50,716 nt of DNA from UBA3839 sp963627995 (GTDB lineage: Bacteria > Bacteroidota > Bacteroidia > Bacteroidales > Bacteroidaceae), in NCBI GenBank assembly GCA_963627995.1, contig CAVGCV010000019.1:1-50716 (forward strand), given 5' to 3'. The first letter of the stretch is position 1, and the number at the start of each line of letters is the position of its first letter. The position numbers and the translations under genes were made by a program. Shown here in pieces: positions 1 to 9,501 of the stretch. The notes beneath the pieces are model-generated. The model worked only from the letters and a program-made list of their open reading frames with translations. It was not told the origin of the DNA and did not search any database.

Positions 1-440
1 CCAAGCGAAAGAATGAGAACTTGCAGGCAACTGTCAAGCAGTTGGAGCAAGAGCGAGCCAAGGCAATGGTGCAAGAGGTTGGCGAAGAGCAACAAGAAAG
101 ACAAAAGGCAGAACTCAAATGGTTGGCTGGCAAGATGAGTATCTTCACAGAAGAGGAGCAATCCGTCATCAACACTTGTGTCCTTGCTTTCGTGGAGCGT
201 AATCAGATAGAAAAGCCCAGCATCTCCATCGCTGTCAACGACAATTGCAGTCAGGCTGACTTGATGTACATTGTGTACCTTGCCATGTGCAACCTTGGCA
301 AGAAACGCAGCGACACCATCGACTTCCTGTTGACCGTCTTCAACGCCTACTTCTCCACCTATACCCATGACAGGCTTGGTAAGAAACTCCCTGGCTTGGA
401 TGCTTCAAGGGAACGGAGGAAAAGAGAGGACGGAATGTAA
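1..440 (+). CDS. C-terminal fragment of an unidentified coiled-coil protein
   Basis: The reading frame is already open at base 3 and runs to TAA at 438-440, so only the last 145 or so residues are visible. The first 40 residues are rich in Glu, Gln, Lys and Arg with heptad-like spacing (KQLEQERAKA), as expected of a coiled coil. A more globular segment with FTEEEQSVINTC and a basic tail follow. Coiled coils of this kind end several Bacteroidota mobilization and recombination proteins, and the gene lies on the mobile element, but I do not recognise a conserved domain. A terminator-like hairpin follows after 10 bases. Base composition matches the AT-rich element rather than the chromosome. Function is left open. 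Confidence 0.55.
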   Translation, partial: KRKNENLQATVKQLEQERAKAMVQEVGEEQQERQKAELKWLAGKMSIFTEEEQSVINTCVLAFVERNQIEKPSISIAVNDNCSQADLMYIVYLAMCNLGKKRSDTIDFLLTVFNAYFSTYTHDRLGKKLPGLDASRERRKREDGM

Positions 441-450
441 GAAAATGACA

Positions 451-499
451 ATCTCAAAACAGTTCGACTTTTATAAAATCGGTCCGTTTTGAGATTTTT
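451..499 (+). terminator. Rho-independent terminator-like hairpin
   Basis: Bases 451-460 (ATCTCAAAAC) pair perfectly with 486-495, and a T run follows at 495-499. It sits 10 bases after the stop codon of the first gene, so it probably ends that transcript and insulates the defence operon downstream. Confidence 0.7.
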
Positions 500-718
500 C
501 TGACAAATTATATTAAAATTTCTTATAATTCCGCTTGGTTGTACATTATTTAATGGGAATTCCAAATAAATGTTTTAATTTTGCAAGGCACTATACTTGC
601 AGAAAGCCCGAAAGGGTATGGTGTGGGTGGGTGCTGTTTTTATAGAAAGAGCGTTTATCTGACGCTTGTCTTTGACTGCTCGTAATCTCGCAAATTACAA
701 AAATCGTCAAAAAGGCAA

Positions 719-922
719 GACAACGATGGATGCTCACGGTAGGTATATTATACCCTGCCGTGAGTTGTCGTATATGTACCATTTTGTGTATATCTACGGT
801 TGCCCACGTATGGGATTGATATATGCCATGCGTGGGCTTTCTGCGTTGTCCGTCTCGACGATTAGGGCAATGCGAGAGCCTCGAGCAGTGGGATGGGCAA
901 AGGCGAATCCCGCGCATTTTTT
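719..922 (+). ncRNA. Candidate structured RNA upstream of the BREX operon
   Basis: The stretch 500-1006 holds no convincing gene. Four hairpins can be drawn in a row: 719-769 (GACAAC/GTTGTC outside, CTCACGG/CCGTGAG at 733-739/758-764, then GGTAT/ATACC); 802-837 (GCCCACG/CGTGGGC, extended inward to about 12 pairs with one G-T); 843-873 (nine pairs, two of them G-T); and 890-911 (GGGAT/ATCCC). A six-T run at 917-922 could end transcription. A further hairpin with a GAAA loop lies at 589-623, and a TATACTTG sequence at 593-600 resembles a Bacteroidota -7 box, so the 5' end could be near 607 or further downstream. I recognise no known RNA family. No reverse transcriptase gene is visible, so a retron is not supported. 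Confidence 0.45.
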
Positions 923-923
923 A

Positions 924-952
924 TTGAAACAGAACTTAAACGGTTAACTTTC
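924..952 (+). promoter_or_regulatory. Probable promoter of the BREX operon
   Basis: TTG at 924-926 and TAACTTTC at 945-952 are separated by 18 bases. This is close to the Bacteroidota consensus TTTG, 19-21 bases, TAnnTTTG, with one mismatch in the last base of the -7 box. Transcription would begin near 958, inside the inverted repeats that follow, and leave a leader of about 50 bases before brxP. Confidence 0.5.
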
Positions 953-996
953 CGATAATAGTAGGGATTCTATCGGAGTATAAAAAGGATAGAATC
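951..996 (+). promoter_or_regulatory. Two overlapping inverted repeats ahead of brxP
   Basis: TCCGATA (951-957) pairs with TATCGGA (971-977). GATTCTATC (966-974) pairs perfectly with GATAGAATC (988-996). The two stems share 971-974, so they cannot form together. They overlap the predicted -7 box and transcription start and end 10 bases before the brxP start codon. A repressor operator or a two-state leader RNA would both fit. Confidence 0.5.
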
Positions 997-1006
997 TGTT
1001 TCATAA

Positions 1007-3599
1007 ATGTTCAAAGTAGTATGGGACACTAAATACAATGGCGTACGTCTTACCATGTCGGCAGCAGGAGAAGCATTGAATGTTTCTCCACGTCCTGTTT
1101 TCTGGGAAGAGCTTGACTTACTTGGAGTCAATAAGATGGGATGGATATACCCTCATGTTGAAGAGCCCTTGCTTTGGGCTTGCGACCGACGCTACTTTTT
1201 CAAGGGGCAGTTTGTGCTTGAGGTAAAAGGTGGCAATATCTTTGATGCCCCAACTGTTATTCCACAAGAAGGTTTTGAAAGCTTGACATTGTCTCCTGTG
1301 GATATGGAGAAACTTCGTGAGCGTAATGAGGACACTATGTTCATCATTGAGCATGAGGCTATGGATTTCATCAATCAAACCTATCGTCGCTATAAGAACA
1401 TTCGTAAAGTGGCAACGGAAAATCCTGACATTGATTTTCAGTCGCTTGCTGCTCATTTGGAGAAAAAGACCAAGCAAGAGCATGTTGTAGTAAAGGAAGA
1501 TTGCGATAGCTTTGATGTCATGCCATTGAGCAAGGCGGAAGAATTGGGTAAGGCTCCGATATTGACAAGCAAAATAGAGATGTTTATTGCTTCTTTCAGT
1601 GGAGGTAAAGACTCGCAAGTTATGCTTGATTTGGTAACACGAGTGATACCAAGTGAAGAGATTTTTGTAATCTACTCGAATACTGGGTACGAACTTCCTT
1701 CTTCGTTGAAACTTTATGAAGAAACCAAGGAATTTTATGAGGAAAAGTACCCTTCTCTTAGATTTGAAATGACAAAAAACCATCAAGATGTTTTATATTA
1801 TTGGGATGAAATGGATTCCCCAAGTAGAATTCATCGTTGGTGTTGTGCGGTTATGAAAACAGCTCCTATTTATCGTCGATTGAAAGAGATTCATGGCACA
1901 GGGAAACAACCGAAAGTTATGGCTTTTGAGGGCGTTCGGGCAGAAGAGAGCGAACGCCGTTCACAGTATTCTCGAATAGGAAGAGGTGTTAAGCATAGTA
2001 ATGTTATAAATGTTCGCCCTATTTTTGAATGGAGTGTAACGGAAATTTGGTTATATCTGTTGTTTCATAAGCTACCCATAAACAATGCATACAGAAAAGG
2101 GTTGAGTAGAGTTGGTTGCGTTGTGTGCCCTCTTAGTTCTGAGATTGGTGACTGTATGGATAATCGCATTTTCCCTCAAACTGCCAAACCTTTCATTGAT
2201 AAATTGAAAGAGAATACAATAAAAGCAAGGATCAAAAATGTAGATGACTATATAAAATACCGCAAGTGGAAAGTGCGTGCAGGTGGAAATAGACATACAG
2301 CGTCATCTTCAATTTCAATTGCAGCATCACAGTCTGATTTTGCGGCAACGATAGTTCATCCTAAAGAGAACATTATGGAATGGATGAAAACATTAGGAGC
2401 ATTTACTGCCAATATAAAAGACAATACGATTATTGGTAGTGTAAAGTGTGGAAAAGTTGTCTATGATTATAAAATCACATCGGATAGCAATAAAGACGAA
2501 CAAACAATCACGATAACTAACTGTGGACATGATATAGACTTTATCAGCCATTTAAAAAGAGTCCTTTATAAGGTAACTTATTGCGTTCACTGTGAAGTTT
2601 GTGAAGTCGAGTGTCCAACAGGAGCATTATCAGTAGTACCAATTGTAAAGATTGATGCAGAAAAGNNNNNNNNNNNNNNNNNNNNNNNNNNNNNNNNNNN
2701 NNNNNNNNNNNNAAAAGTGCGTACACTGCCATAAATGCTTGGATTTCATTGATAGAGGATGTGAAACGGCAAATTCAATAAAACAGACTATAGGAATACA
2801 AAACAAGAATAATATGGATAATTGCAAGAGTTCAATAAACCGTTATAATACATTCGGATTAAGAGAAAGATGGTTGGAATATTATCTCAACCATATAGAA
2901 GGATATTTTGAGTCAACAGACCATGGACTTAATGTGAAAAAACAGCTCCCTGTTTTTAAGAAATGGCTTGTTGATAGCAATATTCTTAATGGACAGGAAG
3001 CTACAGAAGATGGTAAGCTGATGTCGCAAATGTATTTCCAAGCTAAGAACAAGTGTTGGGAAATCATTTGGACAAACTTGTGTAATAACTCAGAGCTGTT
3101 TGCATGGTATATAGAAAAATGTCGTTTTGCACAACCATACAAGAAAGACATTTTAGACAATATGTTGGCTGATGATTTTCCACAATATACAGCTACTGTC
3201 AGAGAAAATTCTTTGAAAGCATTTGTAAACACTTTCAAGGAAAGTCCTTTTGGGGCAACCATTCCAATGGGAACTATAAGAAAAGAGGCAGGAAAAGTAA
3301 TTTTGACTCGTCTCCCCCACAACGACATCTCACTTGTTGCTGTAGCATACTCACTTTATCGTTATGCGGAACGTCAGAAGCGTTATATGCTTACTGTTTC
3401 CGAGTTTTATGATGAGAACCAGAAGGAGGGTATTTATCGCCAGTTCGGTATCAGCAGGGAGACTTTGGAAAAGTTGCTGTTGAGTTTGCAGGAAGAAAGC
3501 AACCATGTACTCAGAGCAGAACTGAACATGGGACTTGACAACATCATTCTCCGGGAAGACCTTACTTCAAAGGATATATTGAAACTTATGCTCAATTAA
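1007..3599 (+). CDS. brxP: BrxP: PAPS-reductase-family BREX type 4 protein (interrupted by an N gap)
   Basis: First gene of the BREX operon. Residues 198-203 (SGGKDS) form the PP-loop of the PAPS reductase/ATP-pyrophosphatase family, followed by RWCCAVMK and by CVVCPLSS, a cysteine pair typical of DndC-like relatives. Ferredoxin-like cysteines come next: C526, C529, C532 and C536-Pro, then C554, C557, C560 and C568 if the gap is closed. The C-terminal 270 residues (RERWLEYYLNH, QLPVFKKWLV) resemble DUF4007, a domain I know as a companion of such reductases; this assignment is tentative. The 47 N at 2666-2712 put the halves in different frames, but both flanks carry AAAAG, and overlapping them restores one frame of 846 residues. 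In type 4 BREX, BrxP occupies the place that methyltransferase PglX holds elsewhere. Sulfur modification of DNA is an inference from the family. The start ATG lies 10 bases after the inverted repeats; brxC follows after 12 bases. Confidence 0.85.
2666..2712. other. Assembly gap of 47 N, probably with no real missing sequence
   Basis: The left flank ends GCAGAAAAG and the right flank begins AAAAGTGCG. Collapsing the shared AAAAG gives codons for Glu-Lys-Cys in a continuous frame and yields the ferredoxin-like string AEKCVHCHKC. The gap therefore looks like an overlap the assembler failed to merge. Confidence 0.75.
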
Positions 3600-3611
3600 A
3601 AGACAAAGACT

Positions 3612-6600
3612 ATGGCAACGAGATATGCAGACTTCATCAAGATGCAGGATTTCCTTCCTGTATATGACATGACGGATGAAACGCCTAACTTGTGGCAGAC
3701 ATTCATCCCTACAAATCAGTTTTGCGACTTGCTTTCACGGAGCGTAACTGCAATAACATCTTCGGACATAAGCAAGCGTCGCTCTATGTGGGTGCGTGGC
3801 ACTTTCGGAACAGGAAAGAGCCATGCGAGTAGCGTGGTGCGCCATATACTCTGCGACCCGTACGATGACATTGAAGGATATTTGTATAGTATTCCGAATG
3901 ATGCGCTTCGAGAGCAAATCAAGGCTATTCGCAAGAACAAACGATATTTTCCGGTTGTTTTGAAAGGAGTTGAGGGCGCATACAACATATCTCGTTTCCG
4001 CCTGTCTCTTCAAAGAGAGACAAAAAAGGCTCTTGCCAAAGCTGGGTATGAGATGGTTGTCGATTCTGACTTTACAGAAGCTCTAAAGTGGGTGGAGAGC
4101 CATCAGTCAAGAATCCCGGAACTATTGGAGAACAATGACGAGCTGGCATCAGAGGCAAGCAACTACGACAAGTTGGTTGCAAAGCTGAACGCCAACGACA
4201 TAGATGTATTCTTGCATTTGGAAGAAGCCCTTGCTGTCGACAAGACTTATTTGACGAGCGACAATATCAGCGATTGGTTGGTGGACGTGCAGAAGAAAAT
4301 TGCGGAAGAAGGTATTGCCGATGGCCTGATTATCTTTTGGGACGAGTTTACCAGCGTGATGGACACGCTGCAAAGCGACCGTATCAATGTTCTCCAGAAC
4401 ATTGCCGAAAAATCACAAAAGAATAATGTGTTCCTGTATTTGATTTCACATCGTACGGAACGTACCAGTGTAGATGCTAAGAGTAAGGATATAACCAAAA
4501 TGAGTGACCGTTACGACAGCGTGGATTATAAGATGGATGAAATCTCTACCTATCTTATCTTGCGTCATACGTTTAATATAACGGACCAAGGAGGATTGGA
4601 AGTCGTAAGCTGGAAACTTAAGCATGAAATAGATCCGAATGTGTTCAACTATCTCTGTGAAAGTAACTCGACAGAAGAAAGAGACCACATACAAAATCTC
4701 TTTCCGTTACATCCTTACACGGCATTCTTGTGCTCGAAGATGGCGAATATTATGGGATCAGCGAATCGTTCCGTTCTAAGATTCATGAACGACGAGAGAA
4801 ATGGCTTTGCTTGCTTCATCAATGATTCTACGAACTATGACTTGAAGATGATGCTCACTGCCGACTGGCTTTGGGACTTCTTCTATTCTGAGTTTGTGGA
4901 CGACCCACTGTGCGCTGCGTTCATCAATGTGTACAACTCCAATAAGGATAAGGTCAATCAAATGGGGGATGACTATTTGAGAGTTTTCAAGGTAATCCTC
5001 CTGCTGAATGCTCTTGGCATGAAGTTTAAAGGTACACCGGAAAAGTATGCTCCTAATGACAAGAACCTTGGCTATATATTCTCAGCAGACAGATGCGAGG
5101 ACAAGATGCAAGGGATACTTGACTGGTTGGATGAGAGTCATATCGTGGCTCGTGACATACTGGGTGAATTCAAAATTTCGGTGTCAACTTACAATACCGC
5201 AGAGTTGACCAAAGAGAAAATGCAAGTTGCGGTAAGTTTCAAGGATGCGGTAAGCTTCTTGAAATACAATGATGCGTCAAAGAGAGAAATCAGCAAGATA
5301 TTCCTTGTTGGTGAAACGCTTATGCGCAAATGTGAGCCACAATTTTACTCATGCGAGGAATCAGAGTCGGTTCTTCGTAGTAGATTGAAGAAATACACGT
5401 CGGAGAAGCCAAACTTCTTGCACGTGGCATTGCTGTTCGCTATAACGGACGAGGCACGTGACATGATGGAAAACAGAGTGAAGGAATTTTCGGAAGAGTT
5501 TCCCGATACTTTGTTTATTATGCCGTCTGAGGTCTTTACGGAAAGTGCGAAGAATCATTTTATAGACACCGTGGCTCAAGCTAACGTAAGTCGCTCTCAT
5601 TTCAACAATGATGAGGCGAGCCAGTTAGAACGTGCTGCCAATGAGTATGTAATCAAGTGGAAAAACCGCATGAATGGCGGCACCTACAACCTATATTATA
5701 AAGGAGAACGCTCCTCAGAGGGCATCTTTGGTAATGTTTATAACGTTATCAATAGGCGATATAGTGTCATGTTGTTTCCACAAGGAATGGAGAGCGTCAA
5801 GCCTCTTCATAAAGAATCCTTGACCTTCTTTGCCAACAAGAACTACAAGAAGTTGGCTCTCCAGATGCTTCAAAAGCGTACAAGGGAAGAGATGTTGAAG
5901 TTTAGCGGCTCAGATATACCAGCCAAATTGATCTTCATGGATGGAGAAAATAACCTTGTTACGGATATTTGTGAACTGACGGATACTGCAAGACAAGGTG
6001 ATTCTTGGCTGAATACCATTTGCCAAAAGGTAGATGAACTCATAGAGGGCGCAAAGAAGAAATACACCGACAGATTCTCGTTGAGTGAAATCCTTGCACC
6101 TTTGATGAGACCACCATACGGTATGTTTCCTAACCATGCTAACTATGTGGCTTTGGCTTTTGCCTTGCGCAAACATAAGGATGACTTGTTTAACCCAAGT
6201 ACTTCCCAACCTGTCGGGGACGAAAAACTGACGGATATGATAACCACATTACTCCAAATGTGGGACGGTGGTATATCTGAACCAAGCAACAAGCTGCTAC
6301 TTAGATTTGGTTCTGCCGAGGAGAAGAACTTGTCTAAGATACTTGGCGAGGTGTTCTGTCTCCAAGACGTGAAAGGTGTCAATATGGCGGATTTGAAGAG
6401 TTTGCGCTATGCGAACTGGGCAATCACGGAATTCTGCAAGCAGATAGCTAAGTACCCATTGTGGTCATTGCTGTATTGTTCGGCAATAAAAGAAAAACCG
6501 GAGTGCGAGAAGGCGTTGAATGATTTGATTTATCTCTTCAGCCAAGACAGTTATACACTGCAAAAAATTAAAGAGCTATACAACGAGATTAAGGGGGAAC

Positions 6601-7046
6601 AAATAGATCTATACAAGTTGTTGGCGAAGCAAGGTAACTATCGTGAAGGATTTGTCAATTTCATCAATAGCATAAGTAATGTAGATATAAAGGAGGACTG
6701 GTGGAATGAACTTGATGAAGAACTGAATCATTTGCAGTCAGAGATAGCATTTCGCAAAAGAGAGGATGTGAAGGATTGTGTCAATGCTTTTTATATCCAG
6801 AAAATCAAGGAGCAAAGCAAACCTTCTGAGGAGGTCTATCAACAGTCTGTTAGGAAATTCGCTCCAGATATTGTTTCAGAACCTTCTGTGACAATAGTGA
6901 AGACTGCCCCTGACACTATCAAGCAGGCAAAGAACTGTGTGAAGTCTCAAACTATGCCAAGTATGATGTGGCAAAAGGTCGTGCTTGACCTTATAGAGGA
7001 GCATCCCGAGGTTTCCGAATTTCTTGTCAAATACTTAGGCAGTTAA
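3612..7046 (+). CDS. brxC: BrxC: large P-loop ATPase of the BREX system
   Basis: This 1144-residue protein has a Walker A motif GTFGTGKS at residues 63-70 and a Walker B strand LIIFWDE with Asp244-Glu245, the layout of the BrxC/PglY ATPase family (usually about 1200 residues). The rest is long, mostly helical and without transmembrane segments. In studied BREX systems BrxC is needed for phage exclusion, probably as an ATP-driven assembly platform for the marking and restriction parts; here that is inferred from the family. It starts 12 bases after brxP and ends 5 bases before pglZ, so all are almost certainly co-transcribed. Low GC content matches the rest of the cargo. Confidence 0.9.
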   Translation: MATRYADFIKMQDFLPVYDMTDETPNLWQTFIPTNQFCDLLSRSVTAITSSDISKRRSMWVRGTFGTGKSHASSVVRHILCDPYDDIEGYLYSIPNDALREQIKAIRKNKRYFPVVLKGVEGAYNISRFRLSLQRETKKALAKAGYEMVVDSDFTEALKWVESHQSRIPELLENNDELASEASNYDKLVAKLNANDIDVFLHLEEALAVDKTYLTSDNISDWLVDVQKKIAEEGIADGLIIFWDEFTSVMDTLQSDRINVLQNIAEKSQKNNVFLYLISHRTERTSVDAKSKDITKMSDRYDSVDYKMDEISTYLILRHTFNITDQGGLEVVSWKLKHEIDPNVFNYLCESNSTEERDHIQNLFPLHPYTAFLCSKMANIMGSANRSVLRFMNDERNGFACFINDSTNYDLKMMLTADWLWDFFYSEFVDDPLCAAFINVYNSNKDKVNQMGDDYLRVFKVILLLNALGMKFKGTPEKYAPNDKNLGYIFSADRCEDKMQGILDWLDESHIVARDILGEFKISVSTYNTAELTKEKMQVAVSFKDAVSFLKYNDASKREISKIFLVGETLMRKCEPQFYSCEESESVLRSRLKKYTSEKPNFLHVALLFAITDEARDMMENRVKEFSEEFPDTLFIMPSEVFTESAKNHFIDTVAQANVSRSHFNNDEASQLERAANEYVIKWKNRMNGGTYNLYYKGERSSEGIFGNVYNVINRRYSVMLFPQGMESVKPLHKESLTFFANKNYKKLALQMLQKRTREEMLKFSGSDIPAKLIFMDGENNLVTDICELTDTARQGDSWLNTICQKVDELIEGAKKKYTDRFSLSEILAPLMRPPYGMFPNHANYVALAFALRKHKDDLFNPSTSQPVGDEKLTDMITTLLQMWDGGISEPSNKLLLRFGSAEEKNLSKILGEVFCLQDVKGVNMADLKSLRYANWAITEFCKQIAKYPLWSLLYCSAIKEKPECEKALNDLIYLFSQDSYTLQKIKELYNEIKGEQIDLYKLLAKQGNYREGFVNFINSISNVDIKEDWWNELDEELNHLQSEIAFRKREDVKDCVNAFYIQKIKEQSKPSEEVYQQSVRKFAPDIVSEPSVTIVKTAPDTIKQAKNCVKSQTMPSMMWQKVVLDLIEEHPEVSEFLVKYLGS

Positions 7047-7051
7047 AGGAT

Positions 7052-9499
7052 ATGGCACATATAGATACATCTGACAAAGTTAAAGTCTTTGACTCATTTG
7101 AGGGACTTACGACAGAGATAGTCAATGATATGAATTCTAACGACATGTTGGCTCAACGATATGCCGTTAGATTCATCATGCTCAATAATTTCGACGAACT
7201 AAAGAATTTGGCCAAGTTGATGGCAAAGTTTGGGATTGATTCTTTGGACTTAGAGGAACTTATAGAGGAAGACGACGAATGGATTACAAAAGATATGTTG
7301 AGAAATGCCTTGATGACATGTAAGACATCTACGTTTGTGACACCTTTCTCCGAAGTTGTCAGATTCTATAATGATGAGGACTTTAGGGGATTCTTCAATG
7401 ACATCATGTTGATGGAAGATGTTCGTAACCCACAAAAGCGTATCTATGTGCCATTGATTGGCCTTCAGAATCGTTTCACTGATTTCTTGAATCATTTCGC
7501 ACGAATAGGAGAAAGTGCGCCTGTTTGGAGATATGATGCAGAGAAGCAAACGGTTGAGGTGTATTTCACGAAATACAAAAACTACGAAATACCCCAAAAT
7601 GAGATACAATGCAAATTATCTTCATTGCGAGACTGGTTGAAATTTTGGAAGGTACAGGCACCGCAAGAGCGGATAGTCTGCACCTCTCTGCCGATTTCTG
7701 CCAAGTTTAAGTATTCCAAGCCAGACAACATATTCAATTTTATCAAAATAGATAGCGCATACGAATTCATGACTAAATTCATGGATTTGTCTTTTCCTTT
7801 TGCTTACGAAGAGAAAGACATGACATACTGGGAAGAATTATTGCGCTCACTTGAAAGCGGCAAAAGTTCGTCTTTCTCATACACATCTTATGTCCATGAC
7901 GTATTCAACAAGAAAATACTGAATGTGTCAGAAATCCTTGAAGAATGGGTTAAAGAGGATACAACTTCTTTCCATCGTTGGCTTTTGTATCATTATGTAC
8001 TGCATACCAAGATGGGAGAATGTGACTCCTATTTGAAACTCTGTATGGAAGCTGTTACAGATTTGAATGAAGCAAGGCAACTTCCTAACTATGTAGCCAC
8101 GCGCATCCTATATGAGATGCCTGCAAGCAAAAAGACAGAGTTTGCACGAGAAAGACGCAAACTTATTAAAGAGAATGCAGATTTTTTCAGAGCATTTGTT
8201 ACCGAGCAAGAACAGCAGTGGTTGTTGGAACGAACTAAGGAAATCTTTCAGGACTCCAACAATTTCTCCAATGCTTTGGAACTTTGTACAGGTGTATTTG
8301 ATTATGAGCAGATTCTTCTTATGGGATGGTATGCGCATAATCAACAGAACAAGCCAGTAAAAGATGCGGTGAAAACGATATATCCAGAATTGGCAGCATA
8401 TCTTAAAGATACAAAGCCCTCCTCCTTTGCTGCTGATACCCAATGGTGTGTCGAATACTTTTATGAGTATAAAAAGGCGAAACTACAAGATGCATACTTG
8501 CAGGAGATAGCATCGTTCATAAAAGAAAAGAATGCTACATCCAAGACATTCTATCAATGGTATTATTCGTTTGAGGAATCACATGATGTGTTGGCGGACG
8601 TTAGCCACAATTCTGTGCTTTGCCCAGATAAAGTATATTGGATAGATGGACTTGGAGCAGAGTTTTTGCCCTATCTTTTATGTCTTATAGAAAAGAAAGA
8701 TAGTAGTCTGAAAGTCGTTCGTTCTCAGATTACTCGTGCTACGATACCATCATCAACTTCTCTCAACCGATTTGAAGGAGAGAATGTAGTCAAGTATGGC
8801 GCATTGGATGAGTTAGGACACGATGCGCATGGTTACAAGTATCTATATACACTCAACGAAGAGTTAACGGTATTGAAGAATATCATGGATGAAATCATAG
8901 ATACTTGTCAAAAGCAAAAATGTACAATAGCCATCGTTTCAGACCATGGCTTGAGTTGTCTATCGAGGAAAGTTCCATCCAGAAAATACGACGGAAAATT
9001 TGAACATGAGGGGCGGTACATCAAGACAAGCTCAGAGGCAGAAACAGACCATGATTACTTGGTACACAAGAATGAGAAAGATGGGCAATACTATAAAGTC
9101 GCTCTTACTCATTCTTCGTTGGCTAAAGTGCCAACCCATGAGGTCCATGGAGGATGTACTCCCGAAGAAGTGCTTGTGCCGTTCATCTTGTTGTCCAACA
9201 AGAATGTAGCAAGCAACATCGTGTATCAAGTGAAATTGATAGAATCGGAAATCATGTTGTCTAACCCTGTCGTAAGGCTATCTGTCATCCCTGAACCTGT
9301 TAGCGTGTCTCTTACATGTAATGGGCATACTTATGAGATGAGGCGAGAGGGAACCAACTGGTTGGTTAAGTTGGAAGGTATCACAGAAGGCTTGCATGTC
9401 TTAAATGTGAAGCCAAAAGAGGCAGCAAGCATTCAATTAGAGGTGAAAGTCATTGGAGTGGGCAATAACTCTGACATAAATGAAATGTTTACTTTGTGA
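7052..9499 (+). CDS. pglZ: PglZ: alkaline-phosphatase-superfamily BREX protein
   Basis: The protein is 815 residues long. The metal-site region of the PglZ domain is seen in YWIDGLGAEF (Asp532) and in AIVSDHGLS (Asp631-His632), followed by the HGGCTPEEVLVPF stretch typical of the C-terminal part of this fold. The N-terminal 500 residues are helical and lack a domain I can name. PglZ is present in all BREX types and is taken to be a phosphodiesterase or phosphatase acting with the ATPase and the DNA-marking enzyme; its substrate is not settled. Five bases separate it from brxC, and its TGA overlaps a possible GTG start of brxL, which supports coupled translation. Confidence 0.9.
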   Translation: MAHIDTSDKVKVFDSFEGLTTEIVNDMNSNDMLAQRYAVRFIMLNNFDELKNLAKLMAKFGIDSLDLEELIEEDDEWITKDMLRNALMTCKTSTFVTPFSEVVRFYNDEDFRGFFNDIMLMEDVRNPQKRIYVPLIGLQNRFTDFLNHFARIGESAPVWRYDAEKQTVEVYFTKYKNYEIPQNEIQCKLSSLRDWLKFWKVQAPQERIVCTSLPISAKFKYSKPDNIFNFIKIDSAYEFMTKFMDLSFPFAYEEKDMTYWEELLRSLESGKSSSFSYTSYVHDVFNKKILNVSEILEEWVKEDTTSFHRWLLYHYVLHTKMGECDSYLKLCMEAVTDLNEARQLPNYVATRILYEMPASKKTEFARERRKLIKENADFFRAFVTEQEQQWLLERTKEIFQDSNNFSNALELCTGVFDYEQILLMGWYAHNQQNKPVKDAVKTIYPELAAYLKDTKPSSFAADTQWCVEYFYEYKKAKLQDAYLQEIASFIKEKNATSKTFYQWYYSFEESHDVLADVSHNSVLCPDKVYWIDGLGAEFLPYLLCLIEKKDSSLKVVRSQITRATIPSSTSLNRFEGENVVKYGALDELGHDAHGYKYLYTLNEELTVLKNIMDEIIDTCQKQKCTIAIVSDHGLSCLSRKVPSRKYDGKFEHEGRYIKTSSEAETDHDYLVHKNEKDGQYYKVALTHSSLAKVPTHEVHGGCTPEEVLVPFILLSNKNVASNIVYQVKLIESEIMLSNPVVRLSVIPEPVSVSLTCNGHTYEMRREGTNWLVKLEGITEGLHVLNVKPKEAASIQLEVKVIGVGNNSDINEMFTL

Positions 9500-9501
9500 T
9501 T

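Noticed and set aside
1..440. MobV-type relaxase C-terminus
   Set aside because: The coiled-coil composition and the mobile setting suggest it, but no diagnostic motif lies in the visible part, so no family name was given.
719..922. Retron or group II intron RNA
   Set aside because: No reverse transcriptase gene or intron domain V signature is visible nearby.
666..947. 93-codon frame in the region before brxP
   Set aside because: It runs through several hairpins and the T run, lacks any familiar motif, and the region is better read as RNA.
9496..9501. GTG start for brxL overlapping pglZ
   Set aside because: The ATG at 9502 is two codons later and gives the natural MSEIGNKI start; the GTG is possible but weaker.
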